From Gammaproteobacteria bacterium (GTDB lineage: Bacteria; Pseudomonadota; Gammaproteobacteria; Steroidobacterales; GCA-2729495), in assembly GCA_013001905.1 (NCBI GenBank), contig JABDLC010000057.1, positions 1-63,758 of the forward strand: DNA of 63,758 bases, written 5' to 3'. A model generated the notes under the pieces. It ran no database searches, was not told the DNA's origin, and saw only the letters and a list, made by a program, of their open reading frames with translations. Positions within the stretch are counted from its first letter, which is position 1. The number at the start of each line of letters is the position of its first letter. Made by a program: the position numbers and the translations under genes. This document shows, one piece after another, positions 42,479 to 53,500 of the stretch.

Positions 42479-43855
42479 ATGAACATGATCCTCCTGTCAG
42501 TACTGGCCTTCATATTCGCCATTGGTGTGCTGGTCGCCGTGCACGAATGGGGCCACTACATCGTTGCGCGGATGGCAGGCGTGAAAGTGCTGCGGTTTTC
42601 GGTGGGCTTCGGCCGACCGGTGTGGCTGCGTCGCGCCGGGCCTGATCAGACCGAATATTGCATTTCTGCAATTCCGCTCGGGGGATACGTCAAACTTCTC
42701 GATGAACGCGAAGGTCAGGTCGATCCGGCCGAGCGGTCCCGCAGCTTCAACCAGCAGTCGTTGAGTGCCCGCGTCGCCATTCTGGTGGCCGGCCCGCTGA
42801 TGAACTTTATCTTCGCGGTGATCGCGTTCTTTTGCATGTATCAGGTAGGCGTGCCGGGCAGCATTCCGCTGGTGGGCGAAGTGCAGCCTGACAGTATTGC
42901 GGCCACTGCGGGCATCGCAGAAGGCGACCGGATCGTGGCGATAAACAATTCGCCCGTGGCAACCTGGGAAGGTGTGATGCTGGGTCTGCTCGACGCGTTT
43001 TTGTCTGACAGCCGTGCCACCCTCGAACTGCGCGGCGAGCAGAATCGTGCCGGTGAACGCACTGTTGTGCTGGATATCGGTGACCGGCTGAGTGAACTGA
43101 CCGAACCGGGCGCAATGTTGCCGGGGTTGGGCCTGGCGCCGTTCCGGCCGCAATTGCCGCCGGTGATTGGTGAGGTGCTGCCGGGCGGTGCGGCCGAGGC
43201 CGCCGGTATGCAGGCGGGTGATGAAGTGATTGCCGTTAACGGGACACTGGTCAGCGGCTGGATGGAGTGGGTCGCACTGATTCGCGGCCAGCCGGGTGTG
43301 GAAGTGCATGTAGCGGTATACCGTGACGGGCGCACGGAGTCGCTGGAAATGACCATCGGCGAGAGCACGGATGAGGACGGATTGCGCATCGGCAGAATCG
43401 GCGCCGGGCCGGAAGTGCCCGAGGATTTTTATGCTGCCTACCGCGCTGAGCAACGCTATACCGGACTAACGGCGCTGGATCGCGCGCTGAGTCGCACATG
43501 GAACATGTCTGTGCTGACGGTGCGCATGGTCGGGCGCATGGTGACCGGCGACGTGTCACCGAAAAACATCAGCGGCCCCATCAATATTGCTCAGTACGCC
43601 GGGTATTCGGCCAGCATCGGCCTTGCCTCCTTTCTGAGTTTTCTGGCGATTGTCAGTCTGAGTCTCGGCATTCTGAATCTGCTGCCCATCCCCGTGCTGG
43701 ATGGCGGCCAGGTGATTTATCAGGTTGCGGAGGCAATTAATGGCAAGCCACTTTCGGAGCGGGTTCAGATACTGGGGCAGCAAATCGGCATTGCGTTTCT
43801 GGTTCTCATTATGGGCTTCGCCTTTTACAATGACCTGACTCGGGTTTTTAGCTGA
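42479..43855 (+). CDS. rseP: Site-2 protease RseP
   Basis: 458 residues. Zinc-binding HEWGH (residues 22-26) lies in the first membrane helix; two PDZ domains (about 115-200 and 205-290) occupy the periplasmic part; NLLPIPVLDGGQ near 407 carries the third ligand. RseP cuts RseA inside the membrane to release sigma-E and also clears remnant signal peptides. It is directly before bamA, whose assembly defects trigger this pathway. Confidence 0.96.
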   Translation: MNMILLSVLAFIFAIGVLVAVHEWGHYIVARMAGVKVLRFSVGFGRPVWLRRAGPDQTEYCISAIPLGGYVKLLDEREGQVDPAERSRSFNQQSLSARVAILVAGPLMNFIFAVIAFFCMYQVGVPGSIPLVGEVQPDSIAATAGIAEGDRIVAINNSPVATWEGVMLGLLDAFLSDSRATLELRGEQNRAGERTVVLDIGDRLSELTEPGAMLPGLGLAPFRPQLPPVIGEVLPGGAAEAAGMQAGDEVIAVNGTLVSGWMEWVALIRGQPGVEVHVAVYRDGRTESLEMTIGESTDEDGLRIGRIGAGPEVPEDFYAAYRAEQRYTGLTALDRALSRTWNMSVLTVRMVGRMVTGDVSPKNISGPINIAQYAGYSASIGLASFLSFLAIVSLSLGILNLLPIPVLDGGQVIYQVAEAINGKPLSERVQILGQQIGIAFLVLIMGFAFYNDLTRVFS

Positions 43856-43862
43856 TCTTCAC

Positions 43863-46346
43863 GTGAAACACTATTTCTCAGGCAATTTCCTTTGCCGCAG
43901 TTTACTGCGGGCACTGATTCCGCTGTTGCTTGCAGGCGTGGTCGCGGCCCAGTCTCCTGACGAGTTCGTGGTGCAGGACATTCGCGTGGAAGGTCTGCAG
44001 CGTATCTCCGAGGGCACCGTTTTCAATTATCTGCCTGTGAATATCGGCGACCGCATGAATCGCCAGCGCCTGCAGGAGGCGCTGCGGGCGGTGTATGCAA
44101 CAGAGTTCTTTAAAGACATAGAGCTGCGTCGCGAAGGCGACATCCTGATCATTGCCGTGGTCGAGCGTCCGTCGATCGCAGATTTTACGATTGACGGCAA
44201 TAAAGATATTAAGAGTGAAGATCTTCTGGAGTCGCTGTCAAAGGTGGGTCTTCGCAAAGGCCGCATTCTTAATCGATCAGTGCTCGAGGATGTTGAGCGC
44301 TCGCTGACAGAAGAATACTTCGCGCGCGGCAAATACGCGGCGGCGGTCGAGACGGAGATCGAGGAGCTTCCGGACAACAAGGTCGAGATCAATATCCAGA
44401 TCACAGAAGGTGACCGGGCGCGCATCCGGCAGATCAATATCGTTGGCAACACGGCTTTCGACGATGAGGAACTGCTGGAGGTGTTCGAGTTGCGCACGCC
44501 TCACTGGCTGTCGTGGATGCGTCAGGATGACCGGTACTCCAAGGAAGCGCTGCAGGGCGATCTCGAAACACTACGCTCCTATTACATGGATCGCGGTTAT
44601 GCCGATTTTGTGATGGACTCCGTGCAGGTCGCGATCTCGCCTGACAAGCAGGATATCTACATCACGCTGAATATTGTTGAGGGCGAGATCTACAAAGTCG
44701 CCGACGTGAAGCTTGCGGGTGAGTTGATACTTCCTGAAGCGCAACTGCAGCCCTATGTGGCGGTGCGGCCCGGGCAGATTTTCTCGCAACGCCTGCTGAC
44801 CAGCACAGAAGAATGGATCCAACTGCGTCTCGGTGAGGAAGGGTATGCCTTCACTGAAGTCGAGCCGGTGACCGATCTCGATAAAGACAGCCGCGAAGTC
44901 GACGTCACGTTTTACGTCGACCCCAAAAACAGAGTCTATGTGCGGCGTATTAATTTCGAGGGGGCTGATTCGGTCAATGATGAAGTGTTCCGCCGTGAAA
45001 TGCGTCAGTTCGAAGGCGGCTTTTTGTCTAAGAACCGTGTGGATCGCTCGAAAATCCGGCTGCAGCGACTGCCGTACATCGAAGATGTCGAGGTCGAGAC
45101 CGTGCCGGTGCCCGGCACGCCGGATCTGGTCGATGTGAATTTCGATATTAAAGAGGGGCTGCCCGGCCAGTTCGGCGGTGGTATCGGCTATTCCGATTCA
45201 CAGGGTGTATTGCTTAACGGTAATTTTGTACACACGAATTTTATGGGCACCGGTAACCGTGTGCAGGTGGATGCCAATTTTGGTGAATTCCGCAAGATTT
45301 TTGCCGCCAGCTACACCAACCCGTATATCACCCAGAATGAAATCAGCGCGACCTTTAGCGGTGCGTACCGTGAGAGCACGCAGTTCACCTCGGAGGCATC
45401 GGATCTGGACACCACCACCGTGTCGGCCGGCATTACGCTGGGTTACCCGGTGACGGAGTACCAGCGCGTCAGCCTGGGCATCAATTATCAGGGTGTGCAA
45501 CTGGACGCGAATACATCCACGAGCTCGGCGCAGGCGCTCGAGTGGGTGATCAACAATGGTGACACGAGCTTTACCTGTGTACCGCTGTCATGTGATGACT
45601 CCGGCATCACGCCCACGACGAATCTGATTGTCGCGTCGACCGAGTTCAACAATTTCGAGCTCGCGGCCGGTTGGTCGTGGGATACCCGCAACCGGGCGCT
45701 GTTTGCGGATCGCGGCTGGCGCCATTCGCTCGGCGCATCCATCACGATACCCGGCAGCGAGGTCGAGTTCGCGTCGTTCAATTACAACTACAAGCAATAT
45801 CTGCCGCTGACGCGCTATTTCACCGTGGCGCTGACCGGTGAGGTCGGCTATGCCAAAGCGATAGGCGATACCACATCAGTGCCGCCGTACAAGAACTACT
45901 TTGCCGGCGGCCCGAATACTGTGCGTGGTTTCCGCGAGGACTCGCTGGGTCCGCTCGACACCCGCAACAATCCCTACGGCGGTAATCTGCTGATCGCCGG
46001 TTCTGCCGAGCTGATTTTGCCGATCCCGCGCAAGTGGGCGGCGCGCAGTCGCTTCACGTTGTTTTATGACACGGGCAACGTGTTCTCTACCGAAGACTCG
46101 ATCAGCTGGTTCGATGCAGCATTAAATCCGCTGCCTGCGGATTTCTATGAATTCGATCTTGATAAGCTGCGTTCATCAGTGGGTATTTCGGCGGAATGGC
46201 TGGCACCGCTCGGGCTCTTTAAATTCAGTTACGGTATACCGCTCAACGAATCCAATGGCGGCGTATTCAATACGGTGGATGGCCCGATCACGATTCTGGA
46301 GGATGAAGTGGAGCGGTTTCAGTTTACTATTGGCGGAGCGTTCTAG
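43863..46346 (+). CDS. bamA: Outer-membrane protein assembly factor BamA
   Basis: 827 residues: signal peptide ending VVAAQ, five POTRA domains (about 28-425, the first beginning FVVQDIRVEGLQRIS), and a 16-strand barrel with the conserved VRGF motif in NTVRGFREDSLG, ending FQFTIGGAF with terminal Phe. BamA inserts barrel proteins into the outer membrane, which would include the barrel at 9.7-11.1 kb. The start is a GTG at 43863, 7 bp after rseP. Confidence 0.97.
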   Translation: MKHYFSGNFLCRSLLRALIPLLLAGVVAAQSPDEFVVQDIRVEGLQRISEGTVFNYLPVNIGDRMNRQRLQEALRAVYATEFFKDIELRREGDILIIAVVERPSIADFTIDGNKDIKSEDLLESLSKVGLRKGRILNRSVLEDVERSLTEEYFARGKYAAAVETEIEELPDNKVEINIQITEGDRARIRQINIVGNTAFDDEELLEVFELRTPHWLSWMRQDDRYSKEALQGDLETLRSYYMDRGYADFVMDSVQVAISPDKQDIYITLNIVEGEIYKVADVKLAGELILPEAQLQPYVAVRPGQIFSQRLLTSTEEWIQLRLGEEGYAFTEVEPVTDLDKDSREVDVTFYVDPKNRVYVRRINFEGADSVNDEVFRREMRQFEGGFLSKNRVDRSKIRLQRLPYIEDVEVETVPVPGTPDLVDVNFDIKEGLPGQFGGGIGYSDSQGVLLNGNFVHTNFMGTGNRVQVDANFGEFRKIFAASYTNPYITQNEISATFSGAYRESTQFTSEASDLDTTTVSAGITLGYPVTEYQRVSLGINYQGVQLDANTSTSSAQALEWVINNGDTSFTCVPLSCDDSGITPTTNLIVASTEFNNFELAAGWSWDTRNRALFADRGWRHSLGASITIPGSEVEFASFNYNYKQYLPLTRYFTVALTGEVGYAKAIGDTTSVPPYKNYFAGGPNTVRGFREDSLGPLDTRNNPYGGNLLIAGSAELILPIPRKWAARSRFTLFYDTGNVFSTEDSISWFDAALNPLPADFYEFDLDKLRSSVGISAEWLAPLGLFKFSYGIPLNESNGGVFNTVDGPITILEDEVERFQFTIGGAF

Positions 46347-46376
46347 GCTTCGCGTTACCTATAAGAAGGTTTGACT

Positions 46377-46904
46377 ATGTTCAACAATAATCTGGTTCGT
46401 GCAGCGCTCGTAGTGCTGTGTTCCCTGCCGGTGACGGCGATGGCGCAGTCGACACTGAAAGTCGGCGTTGTCGATTTCGCGGTGTTGCTGCAGCAGTCGC
46501 CACAGGTGATCGCTGCGGATGAGCGCCTGCAGGATGAATTCGCCCCCCGTCAGCGTGAGCTGATCGCGATGCAGACGGCGCTCGAGGAGAAGGCTACGAC
46601 ACTGCAGAAGAACCTCGAGGTGATGGGTCAATCGGAGCGCGAAAACGCGCAGCGCAACTTTCGCGATGAAGAGCGGGCTTTTGTGCGGGCGCAGAACGAA
46701 TTGCGCGAAGACCTGGATCTGAGGCGCAACGAAGTGTTTCAGACGATCCAGCGTGAACTCGCTATTGAAATTAAGGCGTATGCGGAAGCGGAAGGCTTTG
46801 ACCTGATTCTGGTTGACGGTGTCCTGCATTACAGCGACAAAGTCAGCGTGACAGCCGAGGTGCTGGAGAGGCTGCGCGGCAAAGCCGGAGCGACCGGGCA
46901 ATAG
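46377..46904 (+). CDS. skp: Periplasmic chaperone Skp (OmpH family)
   Basis: 175 residues: a signal peptide ending TAMAQ, KVGVVDFAVLLQQSP and a long charged coiled coil (about 50-130) that forms the tentacles of the Skp trimer. It holds unfolded outer-membrane proteins for BamA. GAAGG is 7 bp before the ATG at 46377, making it better than the TTG at 46371. Confidence 0.93.
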   Translation: MFNNNLVRAALVVLCSLPVTAMAQSTLKVGVVDFAVLLQQSPQVIAADERLQDEFAPRQRELIAMQTALEEKATTLQKNLEVMGQSERENAQRNFRDEERAFVRAQNELREDLDLRRNEVFQTIQRELAIEIKAYAEAEGFDLILVDGVLHYSDKVSVTAEVLERLRGKAGATGQ

Positions 46905-46929
46905 CCGGCCGCGTCGTCCGGATCGCGAC

Positions 46930-47961
46930 ATGGCGCTGACGCTCGGTGAAATCGCAGTCCGGTTTGGCTGCGAGCTGCACGGTGATCCCGATACTGCGGT
47001 CATCGCTGTTGCGACGTTGGCGGGGGCCGGCCCCGGCGACATCGGTTTTCTGGCCAACGCGGCGTACAAAGCGCAACTGGCGGATACTGCTGCAAGCGCT
47101 GTGATCCTGACGCAGGATGACGCCCCGGACTGCCCGGTGCCGTGTCTGGTGACGCCCAACCCATATGCGATCTATGCGCACGTGGCGCAGATGCTTTACC
47201 CGGAGCCGCCGCTGCAGTCGGGTGTGCACCCGTCCGCCGTGGTGGACGATGACTGTCAGTTAGGCGCGGGTGTGGAAGTGTGCGCGGGCGTGGTCATTGG
47301 CGCCGGCACAGTTATCGGTGACCGTGCCTATATTGGCCCGAACACGGTGATCGGCAACAATGTAACCCTCGGCGCTGATACACGTTTGTTCGCGCAGGTC
47401 ACCTTGTATGACGGCGTGACACTGGGCGAGCGTTGTCGCATACACGCCGGCACGGTGGTCGGGTCGGACGGGTTCGGCATCGCACCGAGTGATACCGGCT
47501 GGGTCAAGGTGCCGCAGATAGGCAGCGTAGTGATTGGTAACGACGTCGAAGTCGGTGCGAACTGCTGCATTGATCGCGGCGCGATCGATGACACCCGCCT
47601 TGGCGATGATGTGAAGCTGGATAATCAGGTGCAGATTGCCCACAACGTGGTGATTGGCGCACATACGGCGATAGCAGGGCAGTCCGGAGTGGCTGGCAGC
47701 ACAACCATTGGTGAGCGCTGTCTGATCGGTGGTTCCGTCGCCGTGTCCGGGCATTTGACGGTGGCCGACAACGTCTCTGTGATGGGGCGTGGCAGTGTCA
47801 GTCGTTCGATTGATCAACCCGGCGTGTATTCCGCTGTATTTTCAGTTGAGGAAGCCGGCAAATGGCGCAAAATTGCGGCGCGGGTGAAACGGCTGGACGC
47901 GATGGCCGGCAAGCTGCGCGAACTCGAGAGTGCGGTCAAGAAACTGGCAGCGGGCAAGTAA
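46930..47961 (+). CDS. lpxD: UDP-3-O-acyl-glucosamine N-acyltransferase
   Basis: 343 residues: uridine-binding N-terminal domain, then a left-handed beta helix of hexapeptide repeats (GVVIGAGTVIGDRAYIG) with the catalytic His near residue 238 in VQIAHNVVIG, and a C-terminal helix. It adds the second acyl chain in lipid A synthesis. fabZ normally follows; here lpxA follows after 37 bp. Confidence 0.97.
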   Translation: MALTLGEIAVRFGCELHGDPDTAVIAVATLAGAGPGDIGFLANAAYKAQLADTAASAVILTQDDAPDCPVPCLVTPNPYAIYAHVAQMLYPEPPLQSGVHPSAVVDDDCQLGAGVEVCAGVVIGAGTVIGDRAYIGPNTVIGNNVTLGADTRLFAQVTLYDGVTLGERCRIHAGTVVGSDGFGIAPSDTGWVKVPQIGSVVIGNDVEVGANCCIDRGAIDDTRLGDDVKLDNQVQIAHNVVIGAHTAIAGQSGVAGSTTIGERCLIGGSVAVSGHLTVADNVSVMGRGSVSRSIDQPGVYSAVFSVEEAGKWRKIAARVKRLDAMAGKLRELESAVKKLAAGK

Positions 47962-47998
47962 GCTGCTGCAGTACCCGAACAGTTAAGGACAATAACGA

Positions 47999-48775
47999 AT
48001 GACGGCAATACACGACACGGCCATTGTGTCCGGGGATGCAGAGCTGCACGAAAGCGTGATTGTCGGCCCGTACAGCGTTATTGAGGCCGGCGTTCAGATT
48101 GGCGCTCACACCGAAATCGGGCCTCATTGTGTCATCAAGGGTCCGACCACCATCGGTGAGCGAAACCGCATTTTTCAGTTTTCGTCTATTGGCGAAGAGC
48201 CGCAGGATAAAAAATACGCCGGCGAAGAAACGCGTCTGGTCATCGGCAACGGCAATACGATTCGCGAATACTGCACGCTCAACAGAGGCACGACACAGGA
48301 TGAGTGCGTCACGACGCTGGGCGACAACAACTGGCTGATGGCCTACGTGCACATAGCCCATGATTGCCGGGTGGGTAATGAAGCAATTTTTGCCAACAAC
48401 GTGACGCTCGCCGGGCATGTCGACGTGGGCGACTATGTGATCTTCGGCGGGTTTTCAGGTGTGCATCAATTTTGCAGAGTCGGCGCGCATGCGTTTGTCG
48501 CGAACAACTGTGCCGTCACCCGGGACGTACCGCCGTTTGTGATGGCGGCCGGTCAGCCGGCAGTGCCGCGCGGAATTAACAGCGAGGGGCTGAAGCGCCG
48601 CGGGTTTACGACGCAGCAGATTCGCAATATCAAGGATGCGTTCCGCCTGATGTATCGCGCGGACCTGCGCCTTGACGAGGCACGGCAAAAAATAAGTGAG
48701 GCCGCTGCGCAGCAGGATGAACTCGCGATCTTTGCCGAGTTTATCGAGTCTTCCGAGCGCAGTTTCATTCGTTAG
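47999..48775 (+). CDS. lpxA: UDP-N-acetylglucosamine acyltransferase
   Basis: 258 residues of hexapeptide beta helix with the catalytic His (about 121) in HIAHDCRVGN and the helical C-terminus after GLKRRGFTTQQI. It performs the first step of lipid A synthesis. AAGGA precedes the ATG by about 9 bp. lpxB follows after 8 bp. Confidence 0.97.
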   Translation: MTAIHDTAIVSGDAELHESVIVGPYSVIEAGVQIGAHTEIGPHCVIKGPTTIGERNRIFQFSSIGEEPQDKKYAGEETRLVIGNGNTIREYCTLNRGTTQDECVTTLGDNNWLMAYVHIAHDCRVGNEAIFANNVTLAGHVDVGDYVIFGGFSGVHQFCRVGAHAFVANNCAVTRDVPPFVMAAGQPAVPRGINSEGLKRRGFTTQQIRNIKDAFRLMYRADLRLDEARQKISEAAAQQDELAIFAEFIESSERSFIR

Positions 48776-48783
48776 GTCGCGCC

Positions 48784-49926
48784 GTGCCCCGGATTGCTAT
48801 CGTAGTGGGGGAGGCGTCGGGCGACCAGCTTGGGCGCGGTCTCATCGAGGCGCTGCGCGCAAAGATACCGAACGCTGAATTCGTGGGTGTGACCGGGCCG
48901 CAAATGCGGGCTGCCGGTTGCGAGTCGTGGAACGACTATGAACCACTCGCGGTCATGGGCCTGGTTGAAGTCATTCGACACATACCCGGGTTGCTTCGGT
49001 TGCAGCGGCAGCTCAAAGCACGCTTGCGCGACGAACGCCCCGACGTACTGATCGGCATCGATGCGCCTGATTTTAATTTGCGTCTGGAGCGTTACGCGCG
49101 GGACCTCGGAATCCCGACCGTGCATTACGTCTGCCCGTCAGTCTGGGCCTGGCGCCAGAGCCGGGTAAAGACCCTCCGGCGTGCATGTGACCGGGTCCTC
49201 TGTCTGTTGCCTTTTGAAGCCGGTTTTTTGCAGTCGCACGACGTGGACGGCGTGTTTGTCGGTCATCCGCTGGCCGATGAACTGGCAGAAGAGCCCGATC
49301 AGCAAAACAGTTGCCAGGAACTGGGTTTGTCGACAGCAACTGACCGCCCGTGTCTCGCGTTGTTGCCGGGCAGCCGGGGAACAGAGGTTGCGCTGCTGGG
49401 CCCGCTGTTTCTCGACACCGTGGTGTGGCTGCGCGAGCGACAACCCGGATTGCAGGTTGCGGTCGCGGCTGCGAACGACCGGCTTGCCGAAGACATGATG
49501 CGTGGTGTTTCGCAGGCAGGGCTCGCCGACTGCGTTAGCGTCTTTACCGGCAAAACGCGCGCGGTGCTTGCGTCGGCGGATGCGGTGTTGCTGGCTTCCG
49601 GTACCGCGACGCTCGAAACCATGCTGATGCGGCGTCCGATGGTTGTCGCCTACCGCATGAACGCCCTGACGGCCTGGCTTGCGCGGCGACTGGTGAAGGT
49701 GGAGTACGCGGCGTTGCCGAACCTGCTGGCCGGCTGCGAGCTGGTGCCTGAATTCCTGCAGGAAGAGGCGCAGCCCGAGGCGCTGGGCGCGGCAGTGCTG
49801 ACACAACTGCAGTCGGGCGATGAGCGGGCGGCAACATTACAGCGTTTTGCTGAACTGGCGGCTCGCTTGCGGCAGAATGCGAGTGGGAAAGCGGCAGATG
49901 CCGTGGTGGATTTAATAACGAAATAA
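48784..49926 (+). CDS. lpxB: Lipid-A-disaccharide synthase
   Basis: 380 residues, GT19 family: IAIVVGEASGDQLGRGLIEA, YVCPSVWAWRQSRVKTL, LLPGSRGTEVALL and ASGTATLETMLMRRPMVVAY. It joins lipid X to UDP-2,3-diacylglucosamine. The start is the GTG at 48784; no ATG gives the conserved N-terminus. Confidence 0.96.
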   Translation: MPRIAIVVGEASGDQLGRGLIEALRAKIPNAEFVGVTGPQMRAAGCESWNDYEPLAVMGLVEVIRHIPGLLRLQRQLKARLRDERPDVLIGIDAPDFNLRLERYARDLGIPTVHYVCPSVWAWRQSRVKTLRRACDRVLCLLPFEAGFLQSHDVDGVFVGHPLADELAEEPDQQNSCQELGLSTATDRPCLALLPGSRGTEVALLGPLFLDTVVWLRERQPGLQVAVAAANDRLAEDMMRGVSQAGLADCVSVFTGKTRAVLASADAVLLASGTATLETMLMRRPMVVAYRMNALTAWLARRLVKVEYAALPNLLAGCELVPEFLQEEAQPEALGAAVLTQLQSGDERAATLQRFAELAARLRQNASGKAADAVVDLITK

Positions 49927-49951
49927 CGTACTGGCGGATTGACCGCGGAGG

Positions 49952-50554
49952 GTGCGGGTAACCGTGTTTGCAGGTGTTGATGAGGCGGGGCGAGGCCCGC
50001 TCGCGGGTCCGGTGGTGGCCGCAGCGGTGGTTGTGCGCGACGGGCAGGTACTGCCGGGGGTCACGGATTCCAAAAAGCTGACGGCGGCCAGACGGGCAGC
50101 ATTGTTCGATCTGATTTGTGAGGAAGCGGTGGCATGGAGCATCGCGAGCGCGTCAGTCGCGGAAATTGACGAATTGAATATCCTGCATGCATCCATGCTG
50201 GCCATGGCGCGGGCGATTGCCGGTCTCGACGTGCAGCCACCGGCGCTGCGATCTATTCGTATCGACGGCAATCGTTGCCCGGAACTAACGGCGCCACAGC
50301 GAGCAATCGCTCAAACCATCGTGCGCGGCGATGCGCAATGCATTGCGATCGGTGCTGCATCAATCCTGGCCAAAGTGACGCGTGATCGCATGATGCTCGA
50401 CATGGACGCGCGTTATCCGGGCTATGGGTTTGCACAGCACAAAGGTTATCCGACGAAAGTGCATGTCTCGGCGCTGCGTGAGCTGGGTGTCACCCCGGAA
50501 CATCGCATGAGTTTTCGCCCCGTCAGAGAGGCGGCTGCGGAGGTGCACGTGTGA
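49952..50554 (+). CDS. rnhB: Ribonuclease HII
   Basis: 200 residues. [20 protein letters not shown] gives the Asp-Glu pair, with the later Asp in IDGN and the second in RDRMMLDMD. It removes ribonucleotides from DNA and cuts RNA/DNA hybrids. GTG at 49952 is used; a second GTG at 49964 is possible. The stop overlaps the dnaE GTG start (GTGA). Confidence 0.94.
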   Translation: MRVTVFAGVDEAGRGPLAGPVVAAAVVVRDGQVLPGVTDSKKLTAARRAALFDLICEEAVAWSIASASVAEIDELNILHASMLAMARAIAGLDVQPPALRSIRIDGNRCPELTAPQRAIAQTIVRGDAQCIAIGAASILAKVTRDRMMLDMDARYPGYGFAQHKGYPTKVHVSALRELGVTPEHRMSFRPVREAAAEVHV

Positions 50555-53500
50555 GCGCCGAGTTCGTCCATCTGCACCTGCGCTCTGAGTATTCGCTCGT
50601 CGACAGTGTCATCCGTATACCGCAGCTGGTCGACGCCGTGGCGAACAGCGGTATGCCGGCTGTCGCTATAACCGATCACTGCAATCTTTTCGCTGCCGTG
50701 AAATTTTATAAGGCCGCACTGGCTGCCGGTGTAAAACCGATTTTCGGCGCGGACGTACTGGTTGGCAGCGATGACCCGCAAGCGCCGCTGGACTCACTGG
50801 TGTTGCTGTGCCGGAATGACGAGGGCTATCTGCATCTCAAGCAGTTAATTACCCGCGCGTACACGGAGGGTCAGTGCAACGGTACGCCGGTCATCCACAC
50901 TGACTGGCTGACCGGGGAGTCGGTGGCCGGTCTGATTGCCCTCTCAGGTGCCCGGGAAGGGACGCTCGGCAGGTTGTTGCTCGACGACCAGCCGGAACTG
51001 GCACGCGATTATCTGGCGGGCAGCGTCGAGTTGTTCGGCGGCGATTTCTACATTGAGATTCAGCGTACCGGTCGTGACCAGGAAGACCTGTATGTGCAGC
51101 GTGCCGTGCAACTTGCCAGCGATGCCGGCTGCGCCCTGGTGGCCACGAATGATGTTCGCTACCTGCACGCCGATGAGTTTGAAGCGCACGAGGCCCGCAC
51201 CTGTGTGCAGGGCGGTTACACGCTGGATGATCAGCGGCGCCCGCGGCTATACAGTGACCAGCAGTTTCTGCGTTCCGCGCAAGAAATGCAGTTGCTGTTT
51301 GCCGATCTGCCGGAGGCGCTGGCAAACACCGTCGTGATTGCACAGCGCTGCAATGTCGCGCTCCAGTTGGGCCATAGCGTACTGCCCGACTATGAGGTGC
51401 CAGCCGGTGAAACAACGGCGACCTACCTCGCGGCTCTTTCACGGCAGGGCCTTGATGAGAAGCTTGCCGATCGTGAGCTCAGCCGGGAACAGCGCGAAGT
51501 CTATGACGAGCGGTTGCAGGTGGAGCTGGACGTGATCACCAGTATGGATTTTCCGGGCTATTTCTTAATCGTGGCTGATTTCATCCGCTGGGCTAAGGAA
51601 AACGGCGTGCCCGTCGGTCCGGGTCGTGGCTCGGGCGCCGGCTCACTGGTGGCATGGGTCGTCGGTATTACGAACCTTGATCCGCTGCAGTTCGACTTGC
51701 TGTTCGAGCGATTCCTTAACCCCGAGCGCGTCTCGATGCCTGATTTCGATATTGATTTCTGCATGGACGGTCGCGACCGGGTCATCGAGTACGTGGCCGA
51801 GCGCTATGGCCGGGATAAGGTCTCGCAGATCATTACCTACGGCACCATGGGTGCCAAAGCCGTGATCCGGGATGTGGGCCGCGTGATGGGGCACCCCTAT
51901 GGGTTTGCGGACCGGATTGCACGGCTGATTCCGGGAACGCCCGGCATGACGTTAAAACAGGCGTTCGAAGACGAGCCGGAACTGGGTGAGTTGTACGAGC
52001 GTGATGACGATGTGCGCGGCGTCATCGACATGGCGCGGCAGCTTGAAGGGTTGGCGCGCAATGCAGGCACCCATGCAGGCGGTGTGGTGATCGCGCCTTC
52101 GCCGCTGACTGATTTCGCGCCTTTGTACCAGCCGGACGGGGAGACCGGTGCGGTCACGCAGTTCGACATGAAGGATGTTGAGCAAGTCGGCCTTGTTAAG
52201 TTTGATTTCCTCGGTTTGCGTACGCTCACCATTATTGACTGGGCGTTGGACATCGCTAACGCGCACCGTGCCGAACAGGGCAAAGAGCCGATCGATATCG
52301 ACGCGATACCGATGGACGATCCCGCCACCTTCGGGTTGCTGCAATCGAGTAAAACCCATGCGGTGTTCCAGCTGGAGTCACCCGGTATGCGCGATCTGAT
52401 CAAGCGTCTGCGGCCGGACTGTTTTGATGACATCGTGGCCCTCGTTGCGCTGTTCCGGCCGGGTCCGCTGCAGTCCGGGATGGTGGATACCTTCATCGAA
52501 CGCAAACACAGCAACGACGAGAGCAAGATTGACTACATGCACCCGAGCCTGCAACCGGTGCTGAAGGGTACCTATGGCGTGATTCTGTATCAGGAGCAGG
52601 TCATGCAGGCCGCGCAGATACTGGCCGGCTATTCACTGGGCCAGGCCGATCTGTTGCGCCGGGCAATGGGTAAAAAGATCGCGGCAGAGATGGCCGAGCA
52701 GCGCGATATTTTCGTCTCCGGTGCGGTTGCCAACGGGGTCGACAAGAAGCTTGCCATCCATATTTTCGGCCTGATGGAAAAATTTGCAGAATACGGTTTT
52801 AACAAGTCACATTCCGCGGCCTATGCATTGCTGGCCTATCAGACTGCCTGGCTGAAGGCACATTATCCGGAAGCTTTTCTGGCCGCTGTTCTGACTGCCG
52901 ATATGGAGTACACCGACAAGCTGGCGTTGCATCATCGCGAATGTCGCGCGATGGGTATCAATTTGCTGAGCCCTGACGTCAACGCCTCCGGGCCGACCTT
53001 CACGGTCGCGGGCAAAGGTGCAATCCGCTACGGACTGGGCGCGCTCAAAGGTTTGGGCCGCGGAGCAGCCGAGGCGATCGTGGCTGAGCGCGAAGCGAAC
53101 GGCAACTATGCAGACCTGTATGAGTTTTGCTGTCGCATCGACACACAAAAAGTTAATAAACGTTCATTTGAGGCGCTGGTGAAATCCGGTGCGCTTGATC
53201 AGTTCGGTGTTAACCGGCCGAGCCTGATGAAAAACCTGCCCCTGGCCATCGGGCGGGCGGAACAATTTGCGCGCGACCGGGCAACCGGGCAGGGCAGTTT
53301 GTTCGGCGAAGAAGCACCGCCGGAGCCACCGCCGAAACAGAGCGTTGTCATGCCGCGCTGGAGTCCGCTGAAGCTCTATATGAAAGAGCATGAGGCATTA
53401 GGGTTGTTTCTGAGTGGTCATCCGTTCGACCAGTATCGCGAGGATTGTGCTCACCTGTGTACCGGCTCGATACGCGGAGTGCTGCGTTCGATGCCACGTC

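Noticed and set aside
42497-43453. 318-codon minus-strand frame opposite rseP
   Set aside because: RseP motifs are complete on the plus strand; the antisense frame is rich in His/Arg/Gln as expected from shadowing.
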